Positions 52,373 through 63,234 of a stretch of 64,000 nt of DNA are shown here, piece after piece (position 1 is the stretch's first letter; each line of letters opens with the position of its first letter). The translations under genes were made by a program, and so were the position numbers. The DNA comes from Triticum aestivum (taxonomy: Eukaryota > Streptophyta > Magnoliopsida > Poales > Poaceae): assembly GCF_018294505.1 (NCBI RefSeq), contig NC_057797.1:122827116-122891115 (forward strand), in the 5' to 3' direction. Under the pieces are notes generated by a model. It had not been told where the DNA came from. It did no database searches and saw only the letters and a list, made by a program, of their open reading frames with translations.

Positions 52373-52758
52373 ATATTTATACTTTAACCACTACTACAAC
52401 TCAATGAATCCACGTCTATAAACCGTCTGTGCGCCACACGCATGTAGGTGTAGCCGTGTAAGAGTAGGACATAAGCGTGGGAGCTATATCAAATTTAGAC
52501 TATGGAACCAGGTACGACAATTACTCGGCAGCTTCCTTACAAATTGCAAAGCAAAGCCAGGCTCCCTGCATATGGAGGTAGATTCATGTGTTCATTTGTT
52601 TCAACTTTATGCAAATAAGGAAGACTTGGATCACTGGTCACAAGTTACAATCGATCTAGTCATCTAGGGGCAAAGGGAAACGTTCATGTAACAGCGAATG
52701 CCCGACTTTCACACATGCATATACGGAATTCTATGTTTGGAACCAAAATTACACTAAA

Positions 52759-53132
52759 TCCTATTAACTTATGTATCTTAAGTTCTTAACATGTAAGCAT
52801 GTCACATCATCATATAATTATTGATGAGATAACACATCAACATGTAATCATGCATGAAAAAAGACTCATCATCACATGCAACCATGCATGAAAAAATATG
52901 TTTCATTCTATTATTCTACTAATATTTAGTAAATATTTTATAATACAGATAATCAAATGTAAAACTCTCTCTGTAAAGAAATATATTGTACGGACATTTC
53001 TTTACAGAGGGAGTAAGTCGTATGTATTTTTATTTTGGTTCACATCTTATTAATCTAAATATTTAAATTCCACACAATAAAATAAAATGTATTGTAACTG
53101 ATTCCCATAGCAACACGAGGGGCACCATCTAG
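52759..53132 (+). mobile_element. Helitron in module copy 4, carrying a MITE
   Basis: It starts TCCTATTAACTTATGTATC after A and ends CACGAGGGGCACCATCTAG before T. It is the counterpart of 42132-42439 at the same site, longer by one MITE insertion. Confidence 0.7.
52965..53013. mobile_element. Very short Stowaway-like MITE
   Basis: CTCTCTCTGTAAAGAAAT and ATTTCTTTACAGAGGGAG are inverted ends with a 13-nt loop. The corresponding site in the copy-3 Helitron (near 42315) lacks it. TA is seen clearly only on the right. Confidence 0.7.
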
Positions 53133-53930
53133 TTAATTTAGAAGTTAAATCCAATGAGACAATAAAATGTTATGAATCCGATGTATGGACAAGCAATTAC
53201 AAGAAGGACAAACATTTGTTGACGAAATTCGGCGCAAACATGTACAACTTCAGGGCAAGACAATAAACATTTCTAGGAACCCATATACTAAATTAGTAAA
53301 ATGCAAGCACCGACATGCACGATAAAGCCATCATACATAGTCTTCAACCATCCGCCACGACGGGTACGCTCATAACATTTTAATGTCACATTTTTCAAAA
53401 TCAAATATTTGACCGGCAGCCGGCAGGTACGTGTTTTTTTTTCCGCATGCCATCCACTCGGAAAGTCCACCTCTCTCCTGCGTCTACGTAGGAGCACTTA
53501 AGAGCATCTCCAGTCGCGCCCTTAAGAAGGCCCCCAGGTGATTTTTCGGTCGCCGATGTAAAAAAATCGGCCCAGTCGTGCCCCCAAAGCCCAGTTTTTG
53601 CCGGCTCGGGCCGAAATTGGCGCCGGCGGACCCAACCCAAACCCGGCACGATGGGGGTCGCTCGGGGGCGTCGGGCGAATCGTTTTTGGCGCGAAGAGCC
53701 GCGGACCAGCCGCGTCAGCGACTCGACTCTTTTCTCGTCGCTTCGTCGTCCTCATCGCCCATTTCCCGCGGCGAATCAATGCCAAAGCTGCGCGCGGTGC
53801 TGCGCCGGTCAGCCTCCATTGATGCCTTACGGGCGGCGCAGTGAAGGCCGGGCGACGCGCGTCCTCTCGCCCGCCACACCACCACGCCACGCGTAACGCG
53901 CCGGCCAAGCCTACCACGCGGCGCCTCCGC

Positions 53931-53938
53931 CTATATAA
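53931..53938 (+). promoter_or_regulatory. TATA box of the transposon-borne gene (copy 2)
   Basis: CTATATAAG lies about 100 bp before the ATG, as in copy 1. Confidence 0.6.
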
Positions 53939-54035
53939 GCCGGCCACCAGCGCGCCGGAGACACGCACAGATACTCCACCGCCGACGCGCCCATTTCTCC
54001 CTCCTTCCTCCTCTCGCCGTCTCCAGTTCAGAAGA

Positions 54036-54608
54036 ATGACCGAGCGCTTCCCAGGCGACGGCGCGGCGGATAATGGCTTCGGGCGCCGCCATCTTCACGA
54101 GGACGAGGCTCGCCTCCTTTTCGAGGCCGAGTACCCGGTCCCGCCAGACATGCGGGTGCCCGGGGCTTGGAGGATCAGCACCGGCGGCGTGCCGGTGCCA
54201 CCACCACCCACCGGGGCGGCGCGGCGTGCGGAGATCGCACATATCCGCGCGTCCCTGCCACGGGCGGCGAGGGAGGGGCCACGCTACATCCCCGACAGTG
54301 GCTTCTCCGACGAGGACGCCCTGTAGTGGGCGCGAGACGACTACCTCCGCGACGAGATGGTCCGGCAACGCCGGGCCCTGGAGGAGATCGCCGTCCGCAA
54401 GCGTGGGCGCGAGGACGAGCACGGCATCGTGATCCTCGACAGCGACAACGACGAGGACGCCCCCGGACCGTCCAACCCGCCGCGCCAATCGGGGGAGGAA
54501 TGCAGCAGGGACGGAGGCGGGGACGCCGCCGCCGACGACGCCGACGCCGCCGCCGCCGCCGACAACGGCGGCGACTACACGCGGTTCTACCGCCTCCTCG
54601 GCATGTAG
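54036..54608 (+). pseudogene. Transposon-borne acidic-tail protein gene, internally deleted (copy 2)
   Basis: It starts MTERFPGDGAADNGF and keeps the conserved N-terminal block (EARLLFEAEYPVPPDMRVPG, AEIAHIRASLPRAAREGPRY). It then jumps from YIPDS directly to GFSDEDAL, missing about 145 codons present in copy 1. One in-frame TAG (54324-54326, where copy 1 has Arg) precedes WARDDYLRDEMVRQRRALEE, the SIM-like GIVILDSDNDED and the end YTRFYRLLGM. Apart from the TAG the frame is continuous, so the deletion preserved reading frame. Function unknown. Confidence 0.65.
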
Positions 54609-54906
54609 AATTGCAAAGGCGGGTGGCGGGCGACGGGGAGCGGCGAGGTAGACGGCGAGGAGCGGCGATGGAGATGGCGGGGGGCAGCCCGTAGTAGTTT
54701 TTTCTTTTTTTGTAAAATATGTTTAAATTTGAACGAACTCGCCGATGTTTGCGTTAAATTTGAGCCGTGTTTGCATCGTATTTAACTTTTTCAAAAAAAC
54801 ATGGGCGCCGCGACTGGGGCATCACGCCCCCAGTGCACGGTTTAGCGCGGGTACGTCTTGGGGGCGATTTTTAGCTCCTCCTAAGAGCCAACAGCTGAAG
54901 ATGCTC

Positions 54907-55196
54907 TAACAGTGCGTGAATGGGCTGCATTATTAACCTGTAACGAAATGAGATGTGCCTGCGGTCCATGGCAGCAACAACCGATCGATCGAAGGCGAGT
55001 GAAAACATTTGAATGCAACGCGGACTCTCACAGGTGTGAAAGCTTGTTGAATGCGATGTCCTGGCCGGGAGATTAACATGGGAGAAATGCCGTGCACCAC
55101 TATCTTATGCCAAAAAGGGCATATGCAAGATGAGGAGGATGTTTCGCTGCTGCCATGGTCACGTCACATGCCACCGCGTGCTCACATAGTAACATG
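54907..55196. repeat. Module copy 5, second piece
   Basis: GTGCCTGCGGTCCATGGCAG, GTGAAAACATTTGAATGC, GGGCATATGCAAGATGAGGA and CATGCCACCGCGTGCTCACA appear in module order. It ends at the target site of the second hAT-like element. Confidence 0.7.
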
Positions 55197-56448
55197 CAGG
55201 GCCGGGCCCATAGTGGTGCAAAAAGTGCGGCCCGCACAAGGCCCAAAATTTTGAGGGGCCCCAATTTTTTTACAAAGGCCTAGTACTAAAAGAAAATTTA
55301 TGCGCTTTGGGCTGCTGGGTGCTGTAGTGGTCTGGACTGTTGGAGTCGAAGCAACGAGGGCATCGAGGATCGAGCCATCGAGTGACCAGCGCTGAAACGG
55401 GATCGGGGATCGATCTCTTCCTCCTCTTCCAGTCCTCCTACTCGTCTTGATCGCTACAGCCTGCAGGAAAGGACCTTTGATCCAAGGTGTTCACTTTGCC
55501 TATGTTGGAGTCTGATCCCTCGGTCCTTGGATCGAGAATCGATCCAAGGTGTTCTGGAGTCTGATCCCTCGGTCGAAGGTGTTCTATCCTGCAGTCTGAT
55601 TCCTCGCCCCTCGGTCCCTGGATCGATCGGATCACATGGTGACTGGCCGCTGCAGGTGAATACAAGGACCTCCACTCCTCCAGACTCATAAACACATCCC
55701 CTATATGTAGGTTGAGCTCCGCCGTCATAGATCAGGGATATGGAAGTTAGATTTGATATAGCTTTTGTTGCCTCAAGTATTTCTGATGGTAAATTTCAAA
55801 TATCTCCCCAGAATATATCAGAAAATATCCCATGTTTTCTTTAATTACTAGCATACCCCCATATAGTTTGTATGTGATACTTCCAAGTGCTATACCATTG
55901 TAACAAGTATAAAGACAGTTACTCTTTTTTCCTAGACACAGTTGTATACATCATATTATGGTTTATATATAGGCTCATGAGCCTAGCAGTTTGCTTTTTA
56001 TTTTATTATTATTCAAATGTAAAAGACATAAATATGATTTAGCCTCTAAATATTAGTCTCTTGCATATTTCTAGTGCTATACTACATCCAAATATTGCAA
56101 TGCCTTTTCTTGGACAGTGCACATGTTAGCTCAAACTTGAATGTGTTCACTAGTTGTATGCCTCTTTGAGCCAATATATTCAAATTGTACTTCTTATATA
56201 GGTATTAACTTCGGTTTCTACTCATAAAGAATACTAAAAGAATGAGGATGTTCAAATAAATAGCAACCAGGAGTTGGATAGGTATGACTTTTTTATATTT
56301 TCAATTGTTATGTAAGACATTATATTATATACATTACAATTTTTTCTGTGAGATATATATACTATAATTTCTTGTTAGTTCATTTTTTTAAGATAGGGCC
56401 CCATTTTTTAGTTTCGCACAGGCCCCGGATTTTGTCGGCCCGGCCCTG
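55197..56448. mobile_element. hAT-like non-autonomous transposon, copy 2 (inverted)
   Basis: Termini CAGGGCCGGGCCC and GTCGGCCCGGCCCTG, with the 8-bp target duplication GTAACATG (55189-55196) / GTCACATG (56449-56456). It is the reverse complement of copy 1 with high identity along its whole length, including the MFMSLEEWRSLYSPAA frame (minus strand, ending near 55690). Confidence 0.85.
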
Positions 56449-56546
56449 GTCACATGATCACATCGAACCCTTGCTCCGCGGTGAGTTCTTTCCTTGCTTG
56501 GCTCTGGGGACTTTGACGCAACAACCCCGTGCATACCGTATGTGTA

Positions 56547-56593
<47 letters not shown>

Positions 56594-57331
56594 CAATTGA
56601 TCACAAAGAGCGTATATATCTTGTGACACCGATGCCCCAACCACCTGTTCACGTTTTACTTCAACCACTACTACGACTCAATTAACCCACGTCTATAAAC
56701 CGTCTGTGCGCCGCACACCTGTAGGTGTACCTATGTAGGACTAGGACATAGTACGTACTAAGTGTGGGAGCTATATCTTGTTCTGGAAAAAATAACATCA
56801 AATTTAGACTCTGGAGCCAGGCACGGCAATTACTCGGCAGCTTCTTGTAACTTACCACAAGGCAGAGCAAAGCTGCCTGCATATGAAGGTAGATGCACGT
56901 GTTCAATTATTTCAACTTTATGCAAATGCGGAAGACTTGGATCGCTGCTCACAAGCTACAACCCATCTAGGAACAATGGGGACGTTCATGTACTGGGCTT
57001 CGCTTCGTACCTTCGCTGTTAAGCGATCGATCGACTTTCTCTTCTAAATTCCAAGTGCCCTGCACTTTTGCATTCCAAAGCGAAATTCAAAATAACGCAT
57101 AAACTTAGGGGAAATCTTTCTTAGAACTATGTCAAAGAAACCCATTGAGATATTCTTTTCACATAATGCATACACTTCAGGGATGTTCTTTTTTTTTAAT
57201 TTCATAAAAAACGGACCAGAAAACAAAGGAAAAAATATTACGAAAACTATAACCCAGATGGGAAGAAACAGATAAAAAAACCCAACGAAACCCGAAATGG
57301 GCCAGACTATGTTGCATCGAGGAACTATCTA
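56449..57331. repeat. Module copy 5, last piece, and unique flank
   Basis: It includes CCTTGCTCCGCGGTGAGTTC, which matches module copy 2 at 32840, an AT microsatellite, ACGTCTATAAACCGTC and CAATTACTCGGCAGCTTC. The module stops near 57030. 57031-57331 has no recognisable gene or repeat. Confidence 0.6.
56549..56590. repeat. (AT)n microsatellite
   Basis: About 21 AT units. Confidence 0.95.
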
Positions 57332-57489
57332 CTCCTTCCGTTCCTAAATATAAGTCTTTGGAGAGATTCCACTATGGACTATATACGGAGGAAAATGAGT
57401 GAATCTATACTCTAAAATGCATCTAGATACATCCGTATGTGGTCCATAATAAAATCTTTATAAAGACTTATATTTAAGAACGGAAGAAG
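57332..57489. mobile_element. Stowaway MITE
   Basis: Ends CTCCTTCCGTTCCTAAATATA and TATATTTAAGAACGGAAGAAG are inverted, with TA on both sides. It is 158 bp long. Confidence 0.85.
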
Positions 57490-57794
57490 TATTTCATACA
57501 TGGATCCAATTAGCCGCCTTCAGGCGGCAAACAGACGCAACGACGCCCATCGCACGCCCACTGGCAAGCCGAGTTGGACCGGCACAGTCGGGGCTCTTCT
57601 CGCGTTTTTCGGCTTTGCTTACTTCTGCTGCAGATTTTCTATTATGGTTTCTTTGTTTTGGTTTTTATATTTTTTTGGCTTTTCTTTATTTTTGTTTTTG
57701 TTTTTAATACACTATAAATATTTTTTAATGCATGGTGAATAATAGTCTAATATGTGGCCAAATTTTTTCTGATGCACACTGAACATATTTTGTA

Positions 57795-57954
57795 CTCCCT
57801 CCGTTCTTAAATATTTGTCTTTCTAGAAATTTTAAATGGTCACTACATATAGATGTATATAGACATATTTTAGAGTGTAGATTCACTCATTTTACTCTGT
57901 ATGTAGTCACCATTTAAAACCTCTAGAAAGACAAATATTTAGGAAAGGAGGAAG
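57795..57954. mobile_element. Stowaway MITE (Athos-like)
   Basis: CTCCCTCCGTTCTTAAATAT and ATATTTAGGAAAGGAGGAAG are inverted ends with TA on both sides. It is the same family as 12311-12472. Confidence 0.9.
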
Positions 57955-58154
57955 TAATATGCATTGAAATTTTCTTAATATATGAAGATCTTTTTAAATT
58001 ATATGGTAAATATTTTTCTAATACACAATGAATATTCTCTTAACATACGGTGAACGTTCTATTAGTTTACACTGAACTTTTTTAAAAAAGAACACATACT
58101 AAACAATAAGAAATATAATTTTTATTTTGATCAACTTACAAATATGCACCTCCT

Positions 58155-58515
58155 AAAAAATAAAAACAGCCCTTTTTTTTGGAGGAAACCCAACAAAAAA
58201 ACAATATAGGAAAAAATCGGTTGACGGTAGAGTGGGTCGACCCATTTGCCCTGGCTCTCACACAGGTTCCAATATAAGGTCTCTTGTCTGGGAACTGTTG
58301 TGCCTCACCGTGGCGACTATTTATCGCCTTACATGAGCTTAAAAATAGCCCCTTTTTTTTGGAGAAAACCCAACAAAAAAACAATATAGAAAAAACAAAA
58401 TCAGTTCACGGTAGAGTGGGTCGACCCATTTGCAATGGCTCTCAGGCAGGTTCCAATATAAGGTCTCTTGTCTGGGAACTGTTGTGCCTCACCGGTAGAG
58501 TGGGTCGACCCATTT
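58155..58515. repeat. Tandem duplication of about 180 bp
   Basis: Two units start AAAAACAGCCC / AAAAATAGCCC (58163, 58341) and share GTAGAGTGGGTCGACCCATT and GTCTCTTGTCTGGGAACTG. A third partial copy of GGTAGAGTGGGTCGACCC occurs at 58494. Confidence 0.85.
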
Positions 58516-58779
58516 GCACTATTTATTCACCGTTTTATTTCCAGTTTTTTTCTTCATTTTTTCTCTGTTCATTGTTTTGTTTCTTCCCTTCTTTGTTGTC
58601 TTTCTTTAGTTTTCCTTTTTTTTCTTTTTTCTTCTACATTTTTTCTTTGGCTTTCTTGTTTCTTCTCCATTTTCATTTTTTCATTTTTTTCGTATGTTTG
58701 TTTTCATTTTCACTCCAAGTTTTCGTATATGTGAAAAGCATTTTTAAATAAGTGATCAATATTTTTTGTATACATGTTA

Positions 58780-59250
58780 AACATTGTCCGAATGCCTATT
58801 CAACATTTTAAAAACTTGCTCAACATTTTACTAATTATTCAACATTTTCAAATACATATTCAATATTTTTGGAATACTCGTTCAACATTTCTAATACTTA
58901 TTCAAAATTTTCAAATATTTGTTCAACATTTCAAATGCTTATTCAACATTTTTCAAATACTTGTTCAATATTTTTCAAATCCTCATTCAACAATTGTTAA
59001 TAATTATTTCACAATTTTCAAATACTTGTTAAACATTTTAATTCTTATTCAAAATTTTCAAATACTTGTTCAATATTTTTCAAATACATGTTCAACATTT
59101 TAAATATATATTCAAAAAAATTCAAATACTTGATCAACATTTTTAGTACCTATACAAAATTTTCAAATACTTGCTCAACATTTTTCAAATACTTGTTCAA
59201 TTTTTTTAATACTTATTCAACGTTTTTCAAATACTTATTCAACTTTTTCA
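58780..59250. repeat. AT-rich degenerate minisatellite
   Basis: About fifteen irregular units of TTCAACATTTTTCAAATACTTG type, 20-35 bp apart. Open frames across it are repetitive and not genes. Confidence 0.8.
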
Positions 59251-59437
59251 ATGTGTTTTTGAATAGTATTTATTTTATATATATGTAGAATATTATAAAA
59301 TATAATTAAAAGTACAAAAATAAAGCAAAAATTGAGAATAAAAAAACAACTCATTGCCTCCCGCGCAGCTGGGCCGGCTCATCTGGGCTCGCCCCGACGC
59401 GACGCGTACTTGTTTGCTCGCGTAAGGCGATAAATAG

Positions 59438-59974
59438 GTGTGCCCGTGCCTCACGCGCAGCGTGACACAAGCTCGTCTAGCCTCAGTGTCGCTACTTATA
59501 GGCTGGCGAAGGTTGATGTTGGCTCAGCGAAGGGAGATAGCACAGGAGCAGCCAGGGGGTGGCCGAGCCTTTCGTGGGGGCAGCTATGGGGGTCGAGGTA
59601 GAGCAAGACCAGGCCGGGGCGCCCCACCACCCCGCCAACCCTCTCTAGTACGTAAACGCTCATCTCAAGAGGCGGGTCTGGACTCGGGAGAAGAAGAGGG
59701 AGAAGAAGATGTTACTAGCCCTTTGAAACCAGGTGACACCAAGAGAAAGGAACTTGAAGAAGGCCTGGGGGTCCGAAGAAATTTGAACTTTACCATGGCA
59801 AGCAACACACCTGACCAAGATCAGCAACCCAAGGCTACAGCAGGGGGATCTGAGGTGGGCTTGACAATGCTGGGTGACACGGGCGAGGCGATGGTAGTCG
59901 TCCCTCCACTACCCCCACCATATGTGTCTCCCAGAGATGCAAAGAAAAGCAAAAAAAATTGGCTTCACCAATGA
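59438..59974 (+). pseudogene. LINE ORF1 C-terminal part
   Basis: A partial frame with a basic RGG-rich segment (FRGGSYGGRGRARPGRG at about residues 46-62), then an acidic linker (GEEEGEEDVTSPLKPG) and a Pro-rich end. Such RGG tails follow the zinc knuckle in plant L1 ORF1 RNA-binding proteins. The N-terminal domain is missing here, so the start shown is only the first ATG in frame. Confidence 0.5.
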
Positions 59975-60035
59975 AGCAGAACACAAACAAGTTGGTGTTA
60001 TTGGCGGGCTCCGACATGGGGTGCCGCCAGGCCCA

Positions 60036-61038
60036 ATGAAAATCTTAAGCTGGAACTGCCACCGGATAGGCGACCCCGCGACAGTTCGAGAGCTCCGCGA
60101 CCTCGTGGAGATTAGTTCGCCAGCTATCTTGTGTTTAGTAGAAACTCAATTACAAAAGAGTCGTGTTGAAGGTCTTCGCACTTCTTTAGGTTATGATTTT
60201 AGTTTTGAAGTCGGGAGTCGGGGCCGCAGTGGCGGCCTTTGTATCTTTTGGAAAAATTCCTTGGATGTTGCAATAAAGAATTATTCAGAGTACCATGTTG
60301 ATGCCTGGGTCACAGAACTGGGGAAGGAGCAATGGAGGCTGGCCTGCTTCTATGGTGAAGCCACCAGGAGTCTGCGTTACAAGACATGGGACACCATGAA
60401 ACGCTTGAGGGAAGAGAGCAATCTCCCATGGATGTGTATCGGTGATTTTAATGAGATCTTGCGGTCTGAAGAGCAGCATGGCCCTAATGAACGTGACAGC
60501 GCACATATTGATGCATTCAGAGAAGCTGTTGATGTATGCGGTCTAGCGGACTTGGGTTATCGTGGACTAGACTGGGCTTGGGAGAAGAAAGTCACCGGAG
60601 GACATTTTTGCCGCGTTCGCTTAGGCAGAGCTTTGGCTTCATCTTGTTGGTCTGCTCTTTTTCCGTTCGCCTCTGTGGAGCATCTTACTGCGGCAAAATC
60701 TAACCACTGCCCGATTCTCCTAGAGACTGATCTAGTTGATACAAGTGTGCGGGCAAAGAAGAAGCAATTCCGCTATGAGTGTATGTGGGAGCAGGACACG
60801 CGGTTTGGCGATATGCTTACTGAAGCTTGGAATTCAACTAGAAGATCCCATACCGTAACAGAATTGTCGGACAAGCTGGCCTCGATTGCTGGCAGGCTGC
60901 AAAGATGGGGACGAACTACTTTTGGTGCAGTCCGGTCCGGGCTACACCGTCTTCGCAAGCATCTAGAGGGGATGCGTTCGCTCCCCAACCGCATGGGACC
61001 GCCGGATGAGGAGGAGCGGGTGGAAGCTCGCATGGTAG
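60036..61038 (+). pseudogene. LINE ORF2 endonuclease domain, truncated
   Basis: From MKILSWNCHRIGDPA, endonuclease motifs occur in order: WNC (Asn), CLVETQ (Glu), IGDFNEIL (Asp and Asn) and SNHCPILL (terminal His). This domain nicks target DNA to prime reverse transcription. It is followed by the usual linker (FRYECMWEQDTRFGDML, then RLQRWGRTTFGAVRSGL) before RT. The frame runs uninterrupted for about 334 codons to the copia insertion at 61039, so only insertion and not point mutation disables this part. Confidence 0.8.
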
Positions 61039-62748
61039 TGTTGGGGATCGTTGCAGAAATTAAATTTTTTTCTACGCATCACCAAGATCAATCTATGGAG
61101 AGACTAGCAACGAGAGAGAGGGGAGTGTATCTTCATACCCTTGAAGATCGCGAAACGGAAGCGTTACAAGAACGCGGATGAAGGAGTCGTACTCGCAGCG
61201 ATTCAGATCGTGGTTGGTTCCGATCTAAGCGCCGAACAATGGCGCCTCCACGTTCAACACATGTATAGCCCGGGGATGTCTCCTCCTTTTTGATATAGCA
61301 AGGGGGAAGGAGAAGTTGGGGAAGAACTCTGGCAGCACGATGGTGTGGTGGTGGAGCTCGCAGTTCTCCGGCAGGGCTTCGCCAAGCTCAACGGAGGAGG
61401 AGGAGGTGTTGGGAGAGGGAGGGCTGCGCCTTGGAAGTGGTGTTGCTGCCCTCCCTCCACCCCTCTATTTATAGGGGGAAGGGGGTCGGCCCCTCTAGAT
61501 GAGATCTAGAGGGGGGGACTGCGGCCAAGGGGAGGGGGCTTGCCCCCCAAGCCAAGGGGCGCCCCCTTTAGGGTCCCCCCCAACCCTAGGCGCATGGGCC
61601 CTAGGGGGGTGGCGCCCAGCCCACTTAGGGGCTGGTTCCCTTCCACATACAGCCCATAGGGCCCTCCAGGGTAGGTGGACCCTCCCGGTGGACCCCCGGA
61701 ACCCCTTCGGTGGTCCCGATATAATACCGATAAACCCCCGAACACTTCCGGTGACCGTATGATGACTTCCCATATATAAATCTTCACCTCCTAACCATTC
61801 CGGAACTCCTCGTGACGTCCGGGATCTCATACGGGACTCCGAACAACATTCGGTAACTGCATACTATTTCCCATAACAACTCTAGTGTCACCGAACCTTA
61901 AGTGTGTAGACCCTACAGGTTCAGGAATCATGCAGACATGACCGAGACATCTCTTTGGCCAATAACCAACAGCGGGATCTGGATACCATGTTGGCTCCCA
62001 CATGTTCCACGATGATCTCATCGGATGAACCACGATGTCAGGGATTCGATCAATCCCGTATACAATTCCCTTTGTCTACCGGTATGATACTTGCCCAAGA
62101 TTTGATCGTCGGTATCCCTATACCTTGTTCAATCTTGTTACCGGCAAGTCTCTGTACTTGTTCCGTAACACATCATCCCGTGATCAACTCCTTGATCACA
62201 TTGAGCTCATTTTGATGATGTCTTACCGAGTGGGCCCAGAGATACCTCTCCGTCACACGGAGTGACAAATCCTTGTCTCGATTCATGCCAACTCAACAGA
62301 CACTTTCGGAGATACCTGTAGTGTGCCTTTATAGCCACCCAGTTACGTTGTGATGTTTGGCACACCCAAAGCATTCCTACGGTATCCGGGAGTTGCACAA
62401 TCTCATGGTCTAAGGAAATGATACTTGAAATTAGAAAAGCTTTAGCAGGTGAACTACACGGTCTTGTGCTATGCTTAGGATTGGGTCTTGTCCATCACAT
62501 CATTCTCCCAATGGTGTGATCCCGTTATCAACGACATCCAATGTCCATGGTCAGGAAACCATAACCATCTATTGATCAACGAGCTAGTCAACTAGAGGCT
62601 CAGTAGGGACATGTTGTGGTCTATGTATTCACACATGTATTACGATTTCCGGATAACACAATTATAGCATGAACAATAGACAATTATCATGAACAAGGAA
62701 ATATAATAATAACCATTTTATTATTGCATGTAGGGCATATTTCCAACA
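61039..62748 (-). repeat. WIS/BARE-like 3' LTR
   Basis: A 1710-bp LTR, in element sense TGTTGGAAATATGCCC...GATCCCCAACA. It is related to but distinct from the Angela LTR at 9549-11257 (shared blocks such as CACATCATTCTCC and CTTTATAGCCACCCAGTTACG). Frames inside it are not genes. Confidence 0.85.
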
Positions 62749-63234
62749 GTCCCGACCTGCACCAGAGTAAATAATCTAGTTACATTGTGATGAATCGAAC
62801 ACCCATAGAGTTCTGGTGTTGATCATGTTTTGCTCGTGGAAGAGGTTTAGTCAACGGATCTGCGACATTCAGGTCTGTATGCACTTTACAAATATCTATG
62901 TCTCCATCTTGAACATTTTCAAGAATGGAGTTGAAGCGACGCTTGATATGCCGGTCTTCTTGTGAAACCTGGGCTCCTAGTCCAGGGCAATAGCTCCATT
63001 GTTGTCACAGAAGAGAGCCATCGGGCCCGACGCATTGGGAATAACTCCTAGGTCGGTAATGAACTCCTTCATCCAGATTGCTTCATGTGCTGCCTCCGAG
63101 GCTGCCATGTACTCCGCTTCACATGTAGATCCCGCCACGACGCTTTGCTTGCAACTGCACTAGTTGAATGCCCCACGTATCCGGTTTGTGACTTGGAGTC
63201 ATCCAGATCTGTGTCGAAGCTAGCATCAACGTAA
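62749..63234 (-). pseudogene. WIS/BARE-like pol: RNase H end and polypurine tract
   Basis: On the minus strand the polypurine tract GCAGGTCGGGAC adjoins the LTR. Upstream in element sense lies RNase H (STCEAEYMAASEAAHEAIW near 63100). Frame changes occur within a few hundred bases. Cut by an insertion at 63235. Confidence 0.75.

Larger units (their letters stand above)
52373..53501. repeat. Module copy 4, last piece, then start of copy 5
   Basis: It resumes at ACTTTAACCACTACTAC and runs through ACGTCTATAAACCGTC, CAATTACTCGGCAGCTTCC, the Helitron, ACTTCAGGGCAAGAC and the GGCAGGTACGTGTTTTTT boundary at about 53418, where module copy 5 begins (GCATGCCATCCACTCGG). No gene. Confidence 0.7.
53502..54906. 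mobile_element. Harbinger-like gene-bearing DNA transposon, copy 2
   Basis: Termini GAGCATCTCCAGTCGC and CAGCTGAAGATGCTC, with TAA on both sides (53499-53501, 54907-54909). The 1405-bp element is in the opposite orientation to copy 1 and carries the same gene in shortened form. Confidence 0.8.
57492..59430. repeat. AT-rich non-coding region with tandem repeats
   Basis: No gene. It holds a Stowaway MITE (57795-57954), a roughly 180-bp tandem duplication, a T-rich stretch (58520-58730) and an array of TTCAACATTTTTCAAATACT-like units. The last 90 bp are GC-rich. It could be the remains of an old non-autonomous DNA transposon. Confidence 0.5.
59438..61038 (+). mobile_element. L1-type LINE, 3' part displaced by a copia insertion
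   Basis: The C-terminal part of an ORF1-like product is followed by an ORF2 starting with an apurinic-type endonuclease. The endonuclease-to-RT linker is reached at 61038, where a WIS-like LTR begins. The rest should resume beyond the right edge of the window. The 5' end is not clear. Confidence 0.75.
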
